20,679 bases of DNA from Clostridia bacterium (GTDB lineage Bacteria > Bacillota_A > Clostridia > Christensenellales > Aristaeellaceae). The stretch is taken from the NCBI GenBank assembly GCA_017397695.1, contig JAFQIF010000155.1, positions 1-20,679 of the forward strand. Direction: 5' to 3'. Made by a program: the position numbers and the translations under genes. A model generated the notes under the pieces. The model was given only the letters and a program-made list of their open reading frames with translations, did no database searches and was not told the origin of the DNA. This document shows, piece by piece, positions 7,879-15,615 of the stretch; the first letter of the stretch is position 1; each line of letters opens with the position of its first letter.

Positions 7879-8846
7879 CAGAAGATGCGCACCTCCTTCG
7901 CCTGCTCGTCCTCCTTGTCCATGTTATTCAGCGCGCCCATGAACGCGAGCACGACCACCATCACCAGCAGCGACAGCGTCGCGCCGAAGTGCCAGTCGCT
8001 GGACTTGCCGAACTGATTCTGAATGATATCGCCGATCAGCGGCACCTTGCCGCCGCCCATCAGCTGGCTGATGACGAACGTGGTCACCGCCGGCACGAAC
8101 ACCATCGTGATGCCCTCCAGCACGCCCGGCAGGGAGTACGGCAGCGTCACGCGCATAAAGCTCTTGGCCGGGCTGGCGCCCAGATCGGCAGCCGCCTCGA
8201 GCATACTCTTGTCAATCTTCTCAATCACCGTGTAGATCGGCATGATCATGAAGCTCAGATAGTTATAAACCATGCCCAGGATGACGGCATTCTCGTTGTA
8301 CAGGAAGATGATCCTGCGACGAACGCCGCGCGCAAGCAGCCATTCATCCAGCGCGGGAATGGCCTCGCGCAGCATAGAGATCCAGCTGTTGAGGATACCG
8401 GAGTTTTCCAGGATGCTCATCCAGGAATAGGTGCGCAGCAGGAAGTTCATCCACATCGGCAGGATCAGCAGCATCAGCCACAGCGCCGGCCGCTTGAAAT
8501 CCCTGCCTGTCAGGATCAGCGCCACCGGATAACCCAGCAGCAGGCAGATGATCGTGGTGATCACCGCAACCTTGAGGCTGCGCAGCAAAAGCCGCAGGTA
8601 TGTCGGCTCAAACATGCGCTTGAAGTTATCCAGCGAGACGACTGCGCGCTTCTGCCAGGGCTTCTCGGTCGTATGTGAGCCGTCCTCCAGCTCATAGATC
8701 ACGCTGCCGTCCTCCATCACAATCTCCGTGTAGGGAATCGGCTCCTCCACCGTTACGCCGTACCACACGATCATCACCAGCGGCACGACGATAAAGATCA
8801 TCGCCCACAGGACGAACGGCACGGTCAGCGCCTTATTTCGCATCAT
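7878..8846 (-). CDS. potB: Spermidine/putrescine ABC transporter permease PotB
   Basis: The product has 322 residues and is the partner permease of PotC. It has six predicted helices and an EAA loop EAAADLGASPAKSFMRVTLP. The first external loop (about 33-65) is longer than usual and charged, with two acidic stretches (EDGS repeated), and accounts for its size above the common 280-290 residues. The ATG at 8846 is followed by a second ATG; AAGGAGG lies 7 bases upstream and overlaps the potA stop region. Confidence 0.92.
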   Translation of the reverse strand: MMRNKALTVPFVLWAMIFIVVPLVMIVWYGVTVEEPIPYTEIVMEDGSVIYELEDGSHTTEKPWQKRAVVSLDNFKRMFEPTYLRLLLRSLKVAVITTIICLLLGYPVALILTGRDFKRPALWLMLLILPMWMNFLLRTYSWMSILENSGILNSWISMLREAIPALDEWLLARGVRRRIIFLYNENAVILGMVYNYLSFMIMPIYTVIEKIDKSMLEAAADLGASPAKSFMRVTLPYSLPGVLEGITMVFVPAVTTFVISQLMGGGKVPLIGDIIQNQFGKSSDWHFGATLSLLVMVVVLAFMGALNNMDKEDEQAKEVRIF

Positions 8847-8858
8847 GGCAGGCCCTCC

Positions 8859-9953
8859 TTACTTCGCGCGGTCCGCGTGCTTCTTGAGCACGTCCGGCGA
8901 GCAGTCGCTCTTGTGCATGACCTGGATATCCTCCGGCGCAACATACAGCTTCACCCGCGTGCCGACCGGACGCGCATGCGTGGAATGTACCAGCAGCACG
9001 CTCTCGCCCGAGCGCACTTTCATTTCGTAATGCACGCCCTTGAACAGCAGCGACTCGACCACGCCCTGCGGCACATTCGAAAGCGCATCCTCCATCGGGC
9101 GCAGCTTGAGATCCTCCGGACGCACGACGACATCGACCTCGGCCTGCTCGCCAAAGCCGCTGTCCACGCAGGCAAACTCGCAGTTGAGGAAGCGCACCAG
9201 CTTATCACGCACCATCGTGCCGGGCAGGATGTTGCTGTCGCCAATGAAGTCCGCCACAAACGCGCTCTTCGGCTCGTTATAGATATCCTCCGGCGTGCCC
9301 AGCTGCAGGATCTCGCCCGCGCGCATGACGGCGACGCGATCGCTCATCGTCAGCGCCTCTTCCTGATCGTGGGTAACAAAGATAAATGTGATGCCGCTCT
9401 CGCGCTGGATGCGCTTAAGCTCCAGCTGCATCTCGCGGCGCAGCTTCAGATCCAGCGCGGCCAGTGGCTCATCCAGCAGCAGCACATCCGGCTTATTGAT
9501 CAGCGCACGCGCAATCGCCACACGCTGCTGCTGACCGCCGGAGAGAGAGTTGATCTTGCGCTTTTCATAGCCGGCAAGGCCGACCATCTCCAGCATGCGG
9601 CTCACCTCGCGCGCCGTCTTCTGCTTGTCCTCGCCGCGCAGATCCGGGCCGAAGGCCACGTTCTGCGCCACATTCAGATGCGGAAAGAGCGCATAGCGCT
9701 GGAACACCGTATTGATTGCGCGCTTGTACGGCGGCAGCGGGATGATGTCCTTACCCTTGTAGAGAATCTCGCCGCTGGACGGCTTTTCAAAGCCGCCGAT
9801 GCAGCGCAGCAGCGTCGTCTTGCCGCAGCCCGACGGGCCCAGCAGCGTCACAAACTCGTTCTTGCCGATATCGATGCTCACGCCGCCCAGAGCGGCAAAG
9901 CCGTCCTCAAAGACGACACGCAGATTCTTGATCGAAAGGATCGCGTTTTCCAT
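8859..9953 (-). CDS. potA: Spermidine/putrescine ABC transporter ATPase PotA
   Basis: The product has 364 residues and energises polyamine import by ATP hydrolysis on the cytoplasmic face. Walker A is GPSGCGKT (39-46), the Q-loop is in [10 protein letters not shown], the signature is LSGGQQQR (137-144), Walker B is LLLDEP (158-163), and the switch His is in VTHDQEEA (H195). A TOBE-type C-terminal domain follows (about 240-355). The ATG at 9953 has AAGGAGGA 7 bases upstream. An in-frame extension to 10130 was rejected because it runs through the hairpin repeat at 9970-10048. No convincing promoter is seen directly upstream, so it is probably cotranscribed with the XRE-cupin gene. Confidence 0.94.
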   Translation of the reverse strand: MENAILSIKNLRVVFEDGFAALGGVSIDIGKNEFVTLLGPSGCGKTTLLRCIGGFEKPSSGEILYKGKDIIPLPPYKRAINTVFQRYALFPHLNVAQNVAFGPDLRGEDKQKTAREVSRMLEMVGLAGYEKRKINSLSGGQQQRVAIARALINKPDVLLLDEPLAALDLKLRREMQLELKRIQRESGITFIFVTHDQEEALTMSDRVAVMRAGEILQLGTPEDIYNEPKSAFVADFIGDSNILPGTMVRDKLVRFLNCEFACVDSGFGEQAEVDVVVRPEDLKLRPMEDALSNVPQGVVESLLFKGVHYEMKVRSGESVLLVHSTHARPVGTRVKLYVAPEDIQVMHKSDCSPDVLKKHADRAK

Positions 9954-9969
9954 ATTCCGGTCCTCCTTC

Positions 9970-10048
9970 TTTGGGGATGCTGTCCCCAAACCCCTGGCAG
10001 GGACATTGTCCCTGCACCCTTCTTCGCTTCGCGGCTGCTTTAAGCCGC
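9970..10048 (+). repeat. Modular palindromic repeat, copy 2, in the potA leader
   Basis: Module A is TTTGGGGA (9970-9977) paired with TCCCCAAA (9983-9990). Module B is GCAGGGA (9997-10003) with TCCCTGC (10009-10015) around CATTG. Module C is CTTCTTCGCTTCGCGGC (10020-10036), followed by AGCCGC (10043-10048), which pairs with GCGGCT (10031-10036). The order is as in copy 1. In the pot transcript the module A hairpin ends directly before the potA ribosome binding site. Confidence 0.8.
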
Positions 10049-10055
10049 TCATCAC

Positions 10056-10119
10056 GGCAAACTTCGTTTGCCAGAGGAATATATAGGCAGTATCCGAGCG
10101 CCTTTTGCGCGAAGGATAC
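10056..10119. repeat. Two further hairpins between the regulator and potA
   Basis: GGCAAAC (10056-10062) pairs with GTTTGCC (10066-10072) around TTC. A second hairpin (about 10090-10119) has arms GTATCC and GGATAC with inner GCGC/GCGC pairing. With copy 2 of the repeat and a small hairpin at 10219-10233 (CCAGCG/CGCTGG), most of the 280-base gap 9954-10233 is hairpin-forming. No gene is seen there. Confidence 0.6.
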
Positions 10120-10233
10120 GGTTTTAGCATGCAATGCCTGGTTACCTGCTCGGCAGCGCATCAGAGGGCCCTTTGCCCGATTGATGCCATTAGAAGCAAG
10201 CGCAAAGCGTCACATGGTCCAGCGGAACGCTGG

Positions 10234-10776
10234 TTAGAAGTTCGGCGGCGTACACACCCAGATCACACTCGCCGGGGTCTTTCCGGTGTTGTGCAGATAG
10301 TGCTGCACATTCGGCTTGTAGGAGAAGCTGTCGCCCTTGCGCACGCGGTAGCTCTTCTCCCCCAGCACCAGCGTCACCGCGCCCGCAAGCACATGGCCGA
10401 ATTCCTCGCCCATATGCGGCAGGTCCGTTTCCGTCTTTGCGCCCGGCTCAATCGTCACCAGAATCGGCTCAATATCCTTCTTCTGCGCGTTGGGGATCAG
10501 CCAGTGGATCGTGACGCCGTCGTCGCTCTCCTTGACAAATACATCCTCCTTGCGGCATACAGGGTTGTCCCCCTGCTCATCGGAGAAGAACTCGTGGAAC
10601 GAGCTGCCCAGCGTCGTCAGGATATCCTCCAGCGTTGAAAGCGAAGGCGAAGTCTGGTTACTCTCCAGCTGGGAAATGAAGCCCTTGGACAGCTCGCAGC
10701 GGTCTGCCAGCTCTTTCTGCGTCAGGTTATTCTTCTGGCGAAGGCTCCGCAGCTTTTCACCGATATTGATTTCCAC
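10234..10776 (-). CDS. XRE-family HTH regulator with cupin domain, likely regulator of potABCD
   Basis: The product has 180 residues. An N-terminal XRE helix-turn-helix (about 5-60, with LTQKELADRCELSKGFISQLES) is joined to a C-terminal cupin barrel (about 105-175, with PHMGEEFGHVLAG and KGDSFSYKPNVQHYLHN). This PuuR-like architecture usually senses a small ligand, and in Clostridia genes of this type commonly precede potABCD. Control of polyamine uptake is therefore likely but inferred. GTG 10776 was chosen because a GGGGG site lies 7 bases upstream; a TTG two codons earlier would be only 1 base from that site. It has its own strong promoter at 10832-10860, and no T-tailed terminator separates it from potA. 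Confidence 0.88.
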   Translation of the reverse strand: MEINIGEKLRSLRQKNNLTQKELADRCELSKGFISQLESNQTSPSLSTLEDILTTLGSSFHEFFSDEQGDNPVCRKEDVFVKESDDGVTIHWLIPNAQKKDIEPILVTIEPGAKTETDLPHMGEEFGHVLAGAVTLVLGEKSYRVRKGDSFSYKPNVQHYLHNTGKTPASVIWVCTPPNF

Positions 10777-10783
10777 GCACAAG

Positions 10784-10791
10784 CCCCCTTT
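10784..10791 (-). promoter_or_regulatory. Ribosome binding site deciding the GTG start of the regulator
   Basis: On the minus strand AAAGGGGG ends 7 bases before GTG 10776. The alternative TTG at 10782 would leave only one base of spacing. Confidence 0.6.
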
Positions 10792-10831
10792 GTTTAGTAA
10801 TACAAAACTTCAAGATTATCATCTGGTGCAG

Positions 10832-10860
10832 ATTAAATCATATTATTCCAGTCGTGTCAA
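10832..10860 (-). promoter_or_regulatory. Sigma-A-type promoter of the regulator-potABCD unit
   Basis: A perfect TTGACA (complement of 10855-10860) and TTTAAT (complement of 10832-10837) are separated by 17 bases. The predicted start near 10825 leaves a leader of about 50 bases. Confidence 0.8.
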
Positions 10861-11072
10861 TAGCGCCGAAAGAATTTCTGCGCATTTTCTGAGAATCGTT
10901 CGGATTTTGCCAGAAAAAAAGGCATTCAATTCCATCATTTTTCTATATATTTCTTCATTTTACGAAGATTTGCATACTCTGACTAAAAAATTACAATCTC
11001 TAAACTTCCCGCCTGTTCCATATCCTTTCGGTTTCGCTTTTGTAAACAGAAAGATCAGAAACGCAAAGAAAA
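10861..11072. other. AT-rich intergenic stretch without a recognisable gene
   Basis: About 210 bases, much richer in A and T than the neighbouring genes, lie between the regulator promoter and the terminator of the lipoprotein gene. I see no ribosome binding site with a plausible reading frame, no tRNA and no strong hairpin. It may simply be upstream promoter DNA. Confidence 0.5.
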
Positions 11073-11098
11073 AAGCGAGGGAATCGGTCCCCTCGCTT
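11073..11098 (-). terminator. Rho-independent terminator of the lipoprotein gene
   Basis: A nine-base stem AAGCGAGGG (11073-11081) with CCCTCGCTT (11090-11098) lies 18 bases after the stop codon. On the minus strand it is followed by a T-rich tract. Confidence 0.88.
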
Positions 11099-11116
11099 CT
11101 TGCTTATTCGCGCGTT

Positions 11117-12679
11117 TTACTTCTTTTCATTGATTTCCGCCACGTACACAGCCTCGGCAACCGGCGCTTCGGTTTCCACGCCGTCCCTGGTGTACATGCT
11201 GCCTGCCGGCAGCGTCAGGCCTTCACCCATCAGGTAGAACGTGGCGATGCAGCCCTCGCTCAGGCCCTCCTCGCCGTCCAGTACCACCCAGACAGGATCC
11301 TTCCATTCGCCCACGGCCACGTTGCTCACGCACACCAGCGCGCATGCCCTGCCGTCAAAATCGGTAAACGCCTCAACCCTACCGCGGAACATGAACTGCT
11401 TGTCGGTATACTTCTCCACGTTCTTGGCCAGCGCCGCATACTCCACGCTCTGCATCTTCTTGCGGAAATCCGCGATACCCTCGCGCAGCGTGAACTCGCG
11501 CGTCAGCGTGATCTGCGTGCGGTTCTCCTTATAGCCCTTCGCCTTCACGCGCAGGGTAAAGGTCTGCGTGCTCTCATCCGCGATAAACACCCGGATGGAG
11601 AAATCGCCGTTCTTATTCGCCTTTACATTGGTGCTCATGCCCTTGCCCTCGATATACACGGTGGCATTGGGTTCGGTTTCGCCGCGCACCATCACATGCT
11701 CGCCGCTGAACACGGCTTCCTGCGGCGCGGTGATGACAAACCTGGCCATCGGCTGCTCGTAGGTTACGCTGAGCATCGCCTCGGCAGTATCGCTCATCAC
11801 GGCCAGCGTCTGCTCGCCCTCCTCGGGCAGCGTCACCTTCAGGGTAAAGCTGCCGTCCTTCTTGGCCGTCGCCTTGCCCAGGTTCTTCTCGCCCACGGCG
11901 GCACGAACCTCCGCGCCCGGATCGGTCTTGCCGTTGATGGTGATCGCCGCGTCGTTCGTGTATGCCGGCACACCGCTGATTTCCATCAGGCCTTCGCCCG
12001 CAATCAGCTCTGCCACGCCGGGCGTGGGCACGGGCGTGGGCTCCGGCGTCGGGGTCGGCACAGGCGTCGGCACAGGCGTGGGATCGGACACGGTAGAGAG
12101 CAGCTTCATGCCGGAAAGCACCTCCGCCATGCGCGCATCGTCCTCCGCCTCCGGCGCGCGGCCCACGATCGTCTGCGTGATCATGTACATCCTGCCCAGA
12201 TGCAGCATCGCATAGCGCAGGGAATACACCGGCATGGACGCATACATCGCCGAGCTGGTCATGCGCACGCACACGGGCTCCGTCTGCGTAAGCTCCACCG
12301 TCTCGTACAGGCCGCTCTCCTCAAAAAGCGCCTTGAACTGTGCCAGCCGCTCGTCGGAGATCTTCTCCATCTTCTTTACATCGGCAAACTCGCCCGCATC
12401 GGTCACGCTCACGGCGATCTGTCCGGCGCCCTGCGGAATAACCTCCATCACAATGCCCGAAGCCATATAGCTGGCCAGAATGGCCTCACGGGTCGTACCC
12501 AGCGCAGCGATCATCTCCTCGTGCTCATGCAGGTTTGTCTGGGTGAGCACAGTCTCGTTTTCCTTCTGGGTATAGCGGAAGCCCTCATACGGGAAGACGT
12601 AGGTCGTCTCCTGCGCAGCCGCGCATGCGCCAAGCAGCAGCATCATGCCAAGCAGCAGCGCCGTCGCCCGTTTCTTCAT
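11117..12679 (-). CDS. Predicted secreted lipoprotein with Pro-Thr linker and Ig-like repeats
   Basis: The product has 520 residues. An N-terminal signal (MKKR, then a hydrophobic core) ends in LLGAC, with the lipid-attachment Cys at residue 19, so it should be anchored on the outer face of the membrane. An N-terminal domain of unknown function (about 25-195) is followed by a Pro-Thr linker (200-220, TPVPTP repeats). Two beta-rich Ig-like modules follow (about 234-310 and 313-395), each with a GxTxPxAxV-like strand and a DG/GDF turn. A C-terminal region (about 400-490, KYTDKQFMFRGRVEAF) resembles small OB-like domains of other Gram-positive lipoproteins. ATG 12679 has AGGGGGA 8 bases upstream. 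It has its own promoter and terminator, so it is monocistronic. The function is unknown. Confidence 0.82.
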   Translation of the reverse strand: MKKRATALLLGMMLLLGACAAAQETTYVFPYEGFRYTQKENETVLTQTNLHEHEEMIAALGTTREAILASYMASGIVMEVIPQGAGQIAVSVTDAGEFADVKKMEKISDERLAQFKALFEESGLYETVELTQTEPVCVRMTSSAMYASMPVYSLRYAMLHLGRMYMITQTIVGRAPEAEDDARMAEVLSGMKLLSTVSDPTPVPTPVPTPTPEPTPVPTPGVAELIAGEGLMEISGVPAYTNDAAITINGKTDPGAEVRAAVGEKNLGKATAKKDGSFTLKVTLPEEGEQTLAVMSDTAEAMLSVTYEQPMARFVITAPQEAVFSGEHVMVRGETEPNATVYIEGKGMSTNVKANKNGDFSIRVFIADESTQTFTLRVKAKGYKENRTQITLTREFTLREGIADFRKKMQSVEYAALAKNVEKYTDKQFMFRGRVEAFTDFDGRACALVCVSNVAVGEWKDPVWVVLDGEEGLSEGCIATFYLMGEGLTLPAGSMYTRDGVETEAPVAEAVYVAEINEKK

Positions 12680-12723
12680 GATTAAATCCCCCTTTGGGTT
12701 ATGCATTCGCTTTCGTAAATTTT

Positions 12724-12753
12724 ATTATAACACAGGAGACAGTTCTTTTACAA
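12724..12753 (-). promoter_or_regulatory. Promoter of the lipoprotein gene
   Basis: A perfect TATAAT (complement of 12724-12729) is 18 bases from TTGTAA (complement of 12748-12753), about 45 bases before the ATG. Confidence 0.7.
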
Positions 12754-12776
12754 GCCACAGTATAGCGCAAGCAAAA

Positions 12777-12799
12777 ACCGGAGCGGCGTCCGCTCCGGT
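12777..12799 (-). terminator. Rho-independent terminator of the O-antigen-ligase-like gene
   Basis: A perfect nine-base stem ACCGGAGCG (12777-12785) with CGCTCCGGT (12791-12799) lies 7 bases after the stop codon and runs into TTTTT on the minus strand. Confidence 0.9.
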
Positions 12800-12806
12800 C
12801 ATAGGC

Positions 12807-14294
12807 TTATCGTTTCATGTTCCTGCCGGCTCCGACGATGCATGCCATCGCGTACACCAGCATCACGTTGCTCGGGCGCATCGCGCCAAGCGGGTCGCTC
12901 TCCATCATGCCCGTCATCAGGCAGCCAACCACCAGCATGCACAGCGCGCGGCTGCCGGCAGCGGCCTCTCCCGGCGCAGCAAGGAATACGCGCAGAACAT
13001 GCGGCACGGTCAGTGCAAAGAATACGCACAGCAGCACAAAACCGATCAGACCGTAATCCATGATAAACTGCAGATAGGTATTGTGCGCCTGGTTGGCGCC
13101 GACGCCCTCCAGCGGCGTGCCGATGAGGATATCGCGGCTGGTACGGCCCACGCCATTGCCGATGAGCATATACTTCGGCTCAGCCTTCCACATCTTGAAA
13201 ATGTTCTTCCACACGTCGGTACGCCCGGTAAACGTGCCTTCGCCCGCGCTGCGCTCTTTGCCCATGCCCACGGCGTCCCGATAAGTCGGATCGGATTCCA
13301 CCTCAGCCGCCGGTGCTTCCGCGCCGGATTCCGGATTCGCCGAAGAATCTTGTGCCTCCGGCGCCTGCGGCGCAGGCTGCGCAACTTCCTGCATGGTCTG
13401 CTGCATAGGATGGGCAGCCTGCACCCTGGCGTACCAGGCAATCGCCGCCCTCGTCATGCTGCCGGCAGCCAGATATCCGCCCGCCAGCAGCACAGCACCC
13501 GCCAGCATGCCCGCCGCATGGCGCACCAGCGCCCTGCGATGGAAACGGCAGGAAGCGATCATGCCATAGCAGCCAACCGCCAGACCGACAAGCAGCGAAT
13601 AGCGCGCCGTGCGGCTCTGGCTGAGTACCGTCACCACCATAGCCATAACGGCAGGAACAGCATACACCAGCTTCGTGCCGCGGTTTCGGACGCGGGATAC
13701 GCCGGCCAGACACAGGAAGCTGCAGCACATGGCCAGCATGCCCGTGGTATTGTAATGCGCGCCGGAGCACAGATGGGACTGCATAAACACGCCGAAGCCA
13801 AACACAGCCGGATCGTTGCTGCCCTGACCGCGCGCCGCCGCCAGCAGCAGCGCGCCGCAGAAGACTGCCGTCACCGCCGCGCCCAGCGCAAAGGCCGCGT
13901 CCAGCGTATGCCCCAGGCGCTTTTCCTCCATGGAGGATCCCAGCGCATAGATGCCAAAGAAGATAATCGCATGGTTATGCCAGCTGGCGATGTTGTTGGT
14001 CGTCGGGCCAAAGCGCTTCATAAACGGCGCAACCAGCCACACATAGAGCACAAACAGCACGCAGATATCCAGCCGCACGGGCGTCTCCCTGCGCTGCGCG
14101 CGCCGTTCCAGCTGCAGCAGGCACAGCGCCAGGCCCCAGGGAATGATCAGATTCAGCTCCAGCACGCCGCGATACTCCGCCAGCGCGCCGATTGTGAACA
14201 TGCCCGTCACGGTAAAGGCTGCCAGCGCATAAATGCCCGGGTTGCCCAGCAGAGCAAGCAAGGTCCTGCGCACAAGCTCCGTCGTTTTCTTCAC
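12807..14294 (-). CDS. O-antigen ligase / Wzy-like polysaccharide membrane protein
   Basis: The product has 495 residues and about twelve membrane segments. The Wzy_C/WaaL hallmarks are visible: LSQSRTAR (224-231, Arg228), a large extracytoplasmic loop (about 285-400) containing GRTDVWKNIFKMW, and AHNTYLQ (403-409, His404). WaaL enzymes use such Arg and His residues to join polyprenyl-linked glycans to an acceptor. The acceptor here is unknown; teichoic-acid-like or other surface glycans are possible. The loop carries an unusual Pro/Ala/Glu-rich segment (about 303-333). It starts with GTG, with GGAGGA 6 bases upstream. A terminator-like hairpin separates it from jag and no clear promoter is visible, so it may depend on readthrough. 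The three GT-C genes nearby could belong to the same glycan pathway. Confidence 0.8.
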   Translation of the reverse strand: MKKTTELVRRTLLALLGNPGIYALAAFTVTGMFTIGALAEYRGVLELNLIIPWGLALCLLQLERRAQRRETPVRLDICVLFVLYVWLVAPFMKRFGPTTNNIASWHNHAIIFFGIYALGSSMEEKRLGHTLDAAFALGAAVTAVFCGALLLAAARGQGSNDPAVFGFGVFMQSHLCSGAHYNTTGMLAMCCSFLCLAGVSRVRNRGTKLVYAVPAVMAMVVTVLSQSRTARYSLLVGLAVGCYGMIASCRFHRRALVRHAAGMLAGAVLLAGGYLAAGSMTRAAIAWYARVQAAHPMQQTMQEVAQPAPQAPEAQDSSANPESGAEAPAAEVESDPTYRDAVGMGKERSAGEGTFTGRTDVWKNIFKMWKAEPKYMLIGNGVGRTSRDILIGTPLEGVGANQAHNTYLQFIMDYGLIGFVLLCVFFALTVPHVLRVFLAAPGEAAAGSRALCMLVVGCLMTGMMESDPLGAMRPSNVMLVYAMACIVGAGRNMKR

Positions 14295-14329
14295 GGCTGT
14301 CCTCCATTTTCGTCTGTTTCAAAGCAAAA

Positions 14330-14350
14330 GGGGCGGTAGATTCCCGCCCC
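14330..14350 (-). terminator. Terminator-like hairpin after jag
   Basis: A perfect seven-base stem GGGGCGG (14330-14336) with CCGCCCC (14344-14350) lies 11 bases after the jag stop codon. TTTTGCTTTG follows on the minus strand. The short T tract suggests that termination may be partial. Confidence 0.75.
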
Positions 14351-14361
14351 CTTGGTGTCCA

Positions 14362-15615
14362 TTATTCGCCCAGCACATCAACCGGCTCGGATGCGGCGGC
14401 CTCAACGGTCACGTTCTCCTGCGCGGCGGCGCTGCCCGGGTTCTTCGGGCCGCGGCGGCCGCGGCGGCTGCGGCGGCGGCGGGAAGAGGACGGCTTGTCG
14501 CCATGCTCAGCCTTCTCGCCCTTGCCTTCCTGCGCAGTGCGCTCCGGCTGGTTGGCCAGCATGATCACCACGCGGCGGTTCGGCTCTTCGCCCTCGGAAT
14601 GCGTGGTCACCTGCGGATGATTCTGCAGCGCGGTATGCAGCACGCGGCGCTCGTACGGATTCATCGGTTCGAGCACAACCTTGCGGCCGGTCTTGGTCGC
14701 ACGGTTGGCCATGCGCTGCGCCAGGCGGCGCAGACTATCCTCGCGCTTGGCACGGTAGTTCTCCGTGTCCAGCGTCACGCGGATGTAGCCCTCGCGGCCC
14801 TTGTTCACCTGCAGGCTGGTCAGGTACTGCAGCGCGTCCAGCGTCTCGCCGCGGCGGCCGATCAGAATGCCCAACGTGTCGCCGATCATGTGGATATACA
14901 GGCCGTCCTCGCGGGTATCGTCCACGTACACATCCACCTTCACGTTCATCAGGCTGGTCACTTCCATCAGGAAGCGCTGCGCCTTGCCCGCCGGGGTGTC
15001 CTCATCATGGAGCACCGGCGGCTCGGTCGGCGTGAACGCCTTAGCCGGAACCATCGGCGCGTACTCGCGCTTTTCGGTCTTCTCCGCCTTTTCAGCCTCA
15101 GCCTTCTTTTCGGCCTTCGGCGCGCGCGGCTTCTTCTCGCGCGGCGGCTTCTGGGCGTTTTCAGCCTTCTTTTCCGGCTTCGCCTCGGTCTTCGGCTCCG
15201 GCTTCTTCTCCGCCGGCTTTTCCGCCTTCGGGGCAGCTTCGGCCTTCGGGGCTTCGGCCTTCTTTTCGGCCTTCGGCGCAGCTTCGGCCTTCGGGGCTTC
15301 GGCCTTCTTTTCGGCCTTCGGCTCCGGCTTCTTCTCCGCCGGCTTCTTCTCGGCCTTCGGAGCCGGCTTCTTCGCCTTCGGCTCGCTCAGGCTGAAGGAA
15401 CTGAGCAGATCGCTCAGGCCGTGATCGTCTTCCTTCTCGTCGTCCATCACGGTCAGGCGGACACAGGCCGGCTTGCTGCCGAACAGGCCGAACAGGCCCT
15501 TCGCACCCTCCTGAATGACGTCGACATGCACGTCCGCGATGGTGACGCCCAGCGCGGCGAGGCCGGCGTCAATCGCTTCCTGCGTCGTTTTTCCGGTAAA
15601 TTCCTGGCTGCGCAT
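14362..15615 (-). CDS. jag: Jag/KhpB, SpoIIIJ-associated RNA-binding protein with expanded linker
   Basis: The product has 417 residues. It has a Jag_N domain (about 4-56, with the KGLFGLFGSKPA motif), a low-complexity Lys/Ala/Pro/Glu linker (about 78-185), a KH domain (about 208-282, with IGRRGETLDALQYL at 252-265) and an R3H domain (about 288-355, Arg323 and His327 of the RxxxH motif). An Arg-rich tail (RRRRSRRGRRG, 379-389) follows. Jag/KhpB binds RNA, pairs with KhpA and affects cell division and envelope growth in Gram-positive bacteria. The family is usually about 200-250 residues, so the linker and tail are large additions. The gene overlaps the yidC stop codon as TGATG, the normal arrangement. 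Confidence 0.93.
   Translation of the reverse strand: MRSQEFTGKTTQEAIDAGLAALGVTIADVHVDVIQEGAKGLFGLFGSKPACVRLTVMDDEKEDDHGLSDLLSSFSLSEPKAKKPAPKAEKKPAEKKPEPKAEKKAEAPKAEAAPKAEKKAEAPKAEAAPKAEKPAEKKPEPKTEAKPEKKAENAQKPPREKKPRAPKAEKKAEAEKAEKTEKREYAPMVPAKAFTPTEPPVLHDEDTPAGKAQRFLMEVTSLMNVKVDVYVDDTREDGLYIHMIGDTLGILIGRRGETLDALQYLTSLQVNKGREGYIRVTLDTENYRAKREDSLRRLAQRMANRATKTGRKVVLEPMNPYERRVLHTALQNHPQVTTHSEGEEPNRRVVIMLANQPERTAQEGKGEKAEHGDKPSSSRRRRSRRGRRGPKNPGSAAAQENVTVEAAASEPVDVLGE
15233..15322 (-). repeat. Perfect 45-bp tandem duplication inside jag
   Basis: Bases 15233-15277 are repeated without change at 15278-15322. Each unit encodes 15 residues of the Lys/Ala/Pro/Glu linker (KKAEAPKAEAAPKAE in one register). 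Shorter degenerate copies flank it. Perfect identity suggests a recent expansion. Confidence 0.9.

Noticed and set aside
9954..10130. N-terminal extension of PotA to an upstream start
   Set aside because: The extension would translate the hairpin repeat; ATG 9953 has a strong AAGGAGGA site and the protein then begins as PotA proteins do.
10219..10233. Terminator directly after the XRE-cupin gene
   Set aside because: The six-base hairpin CCAGCG/CGCTGG is short and is followed by GACCATGTGACG, not a T tract.
10490..12685. 731-codon plus-strand frame crossing the AT-rich gap
   Set aside because: It runs antisense through the HTH regulator, a promoter, a terminator and the lipoprotein gene; the composition is shadow-like and no start site is supported.
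15070..15400. Possible CRISPR or tandem-repeat locus
   Set aside because: The repeats are in frame and encode the low-complexity linker of Jag; there are no spacers of regular length.
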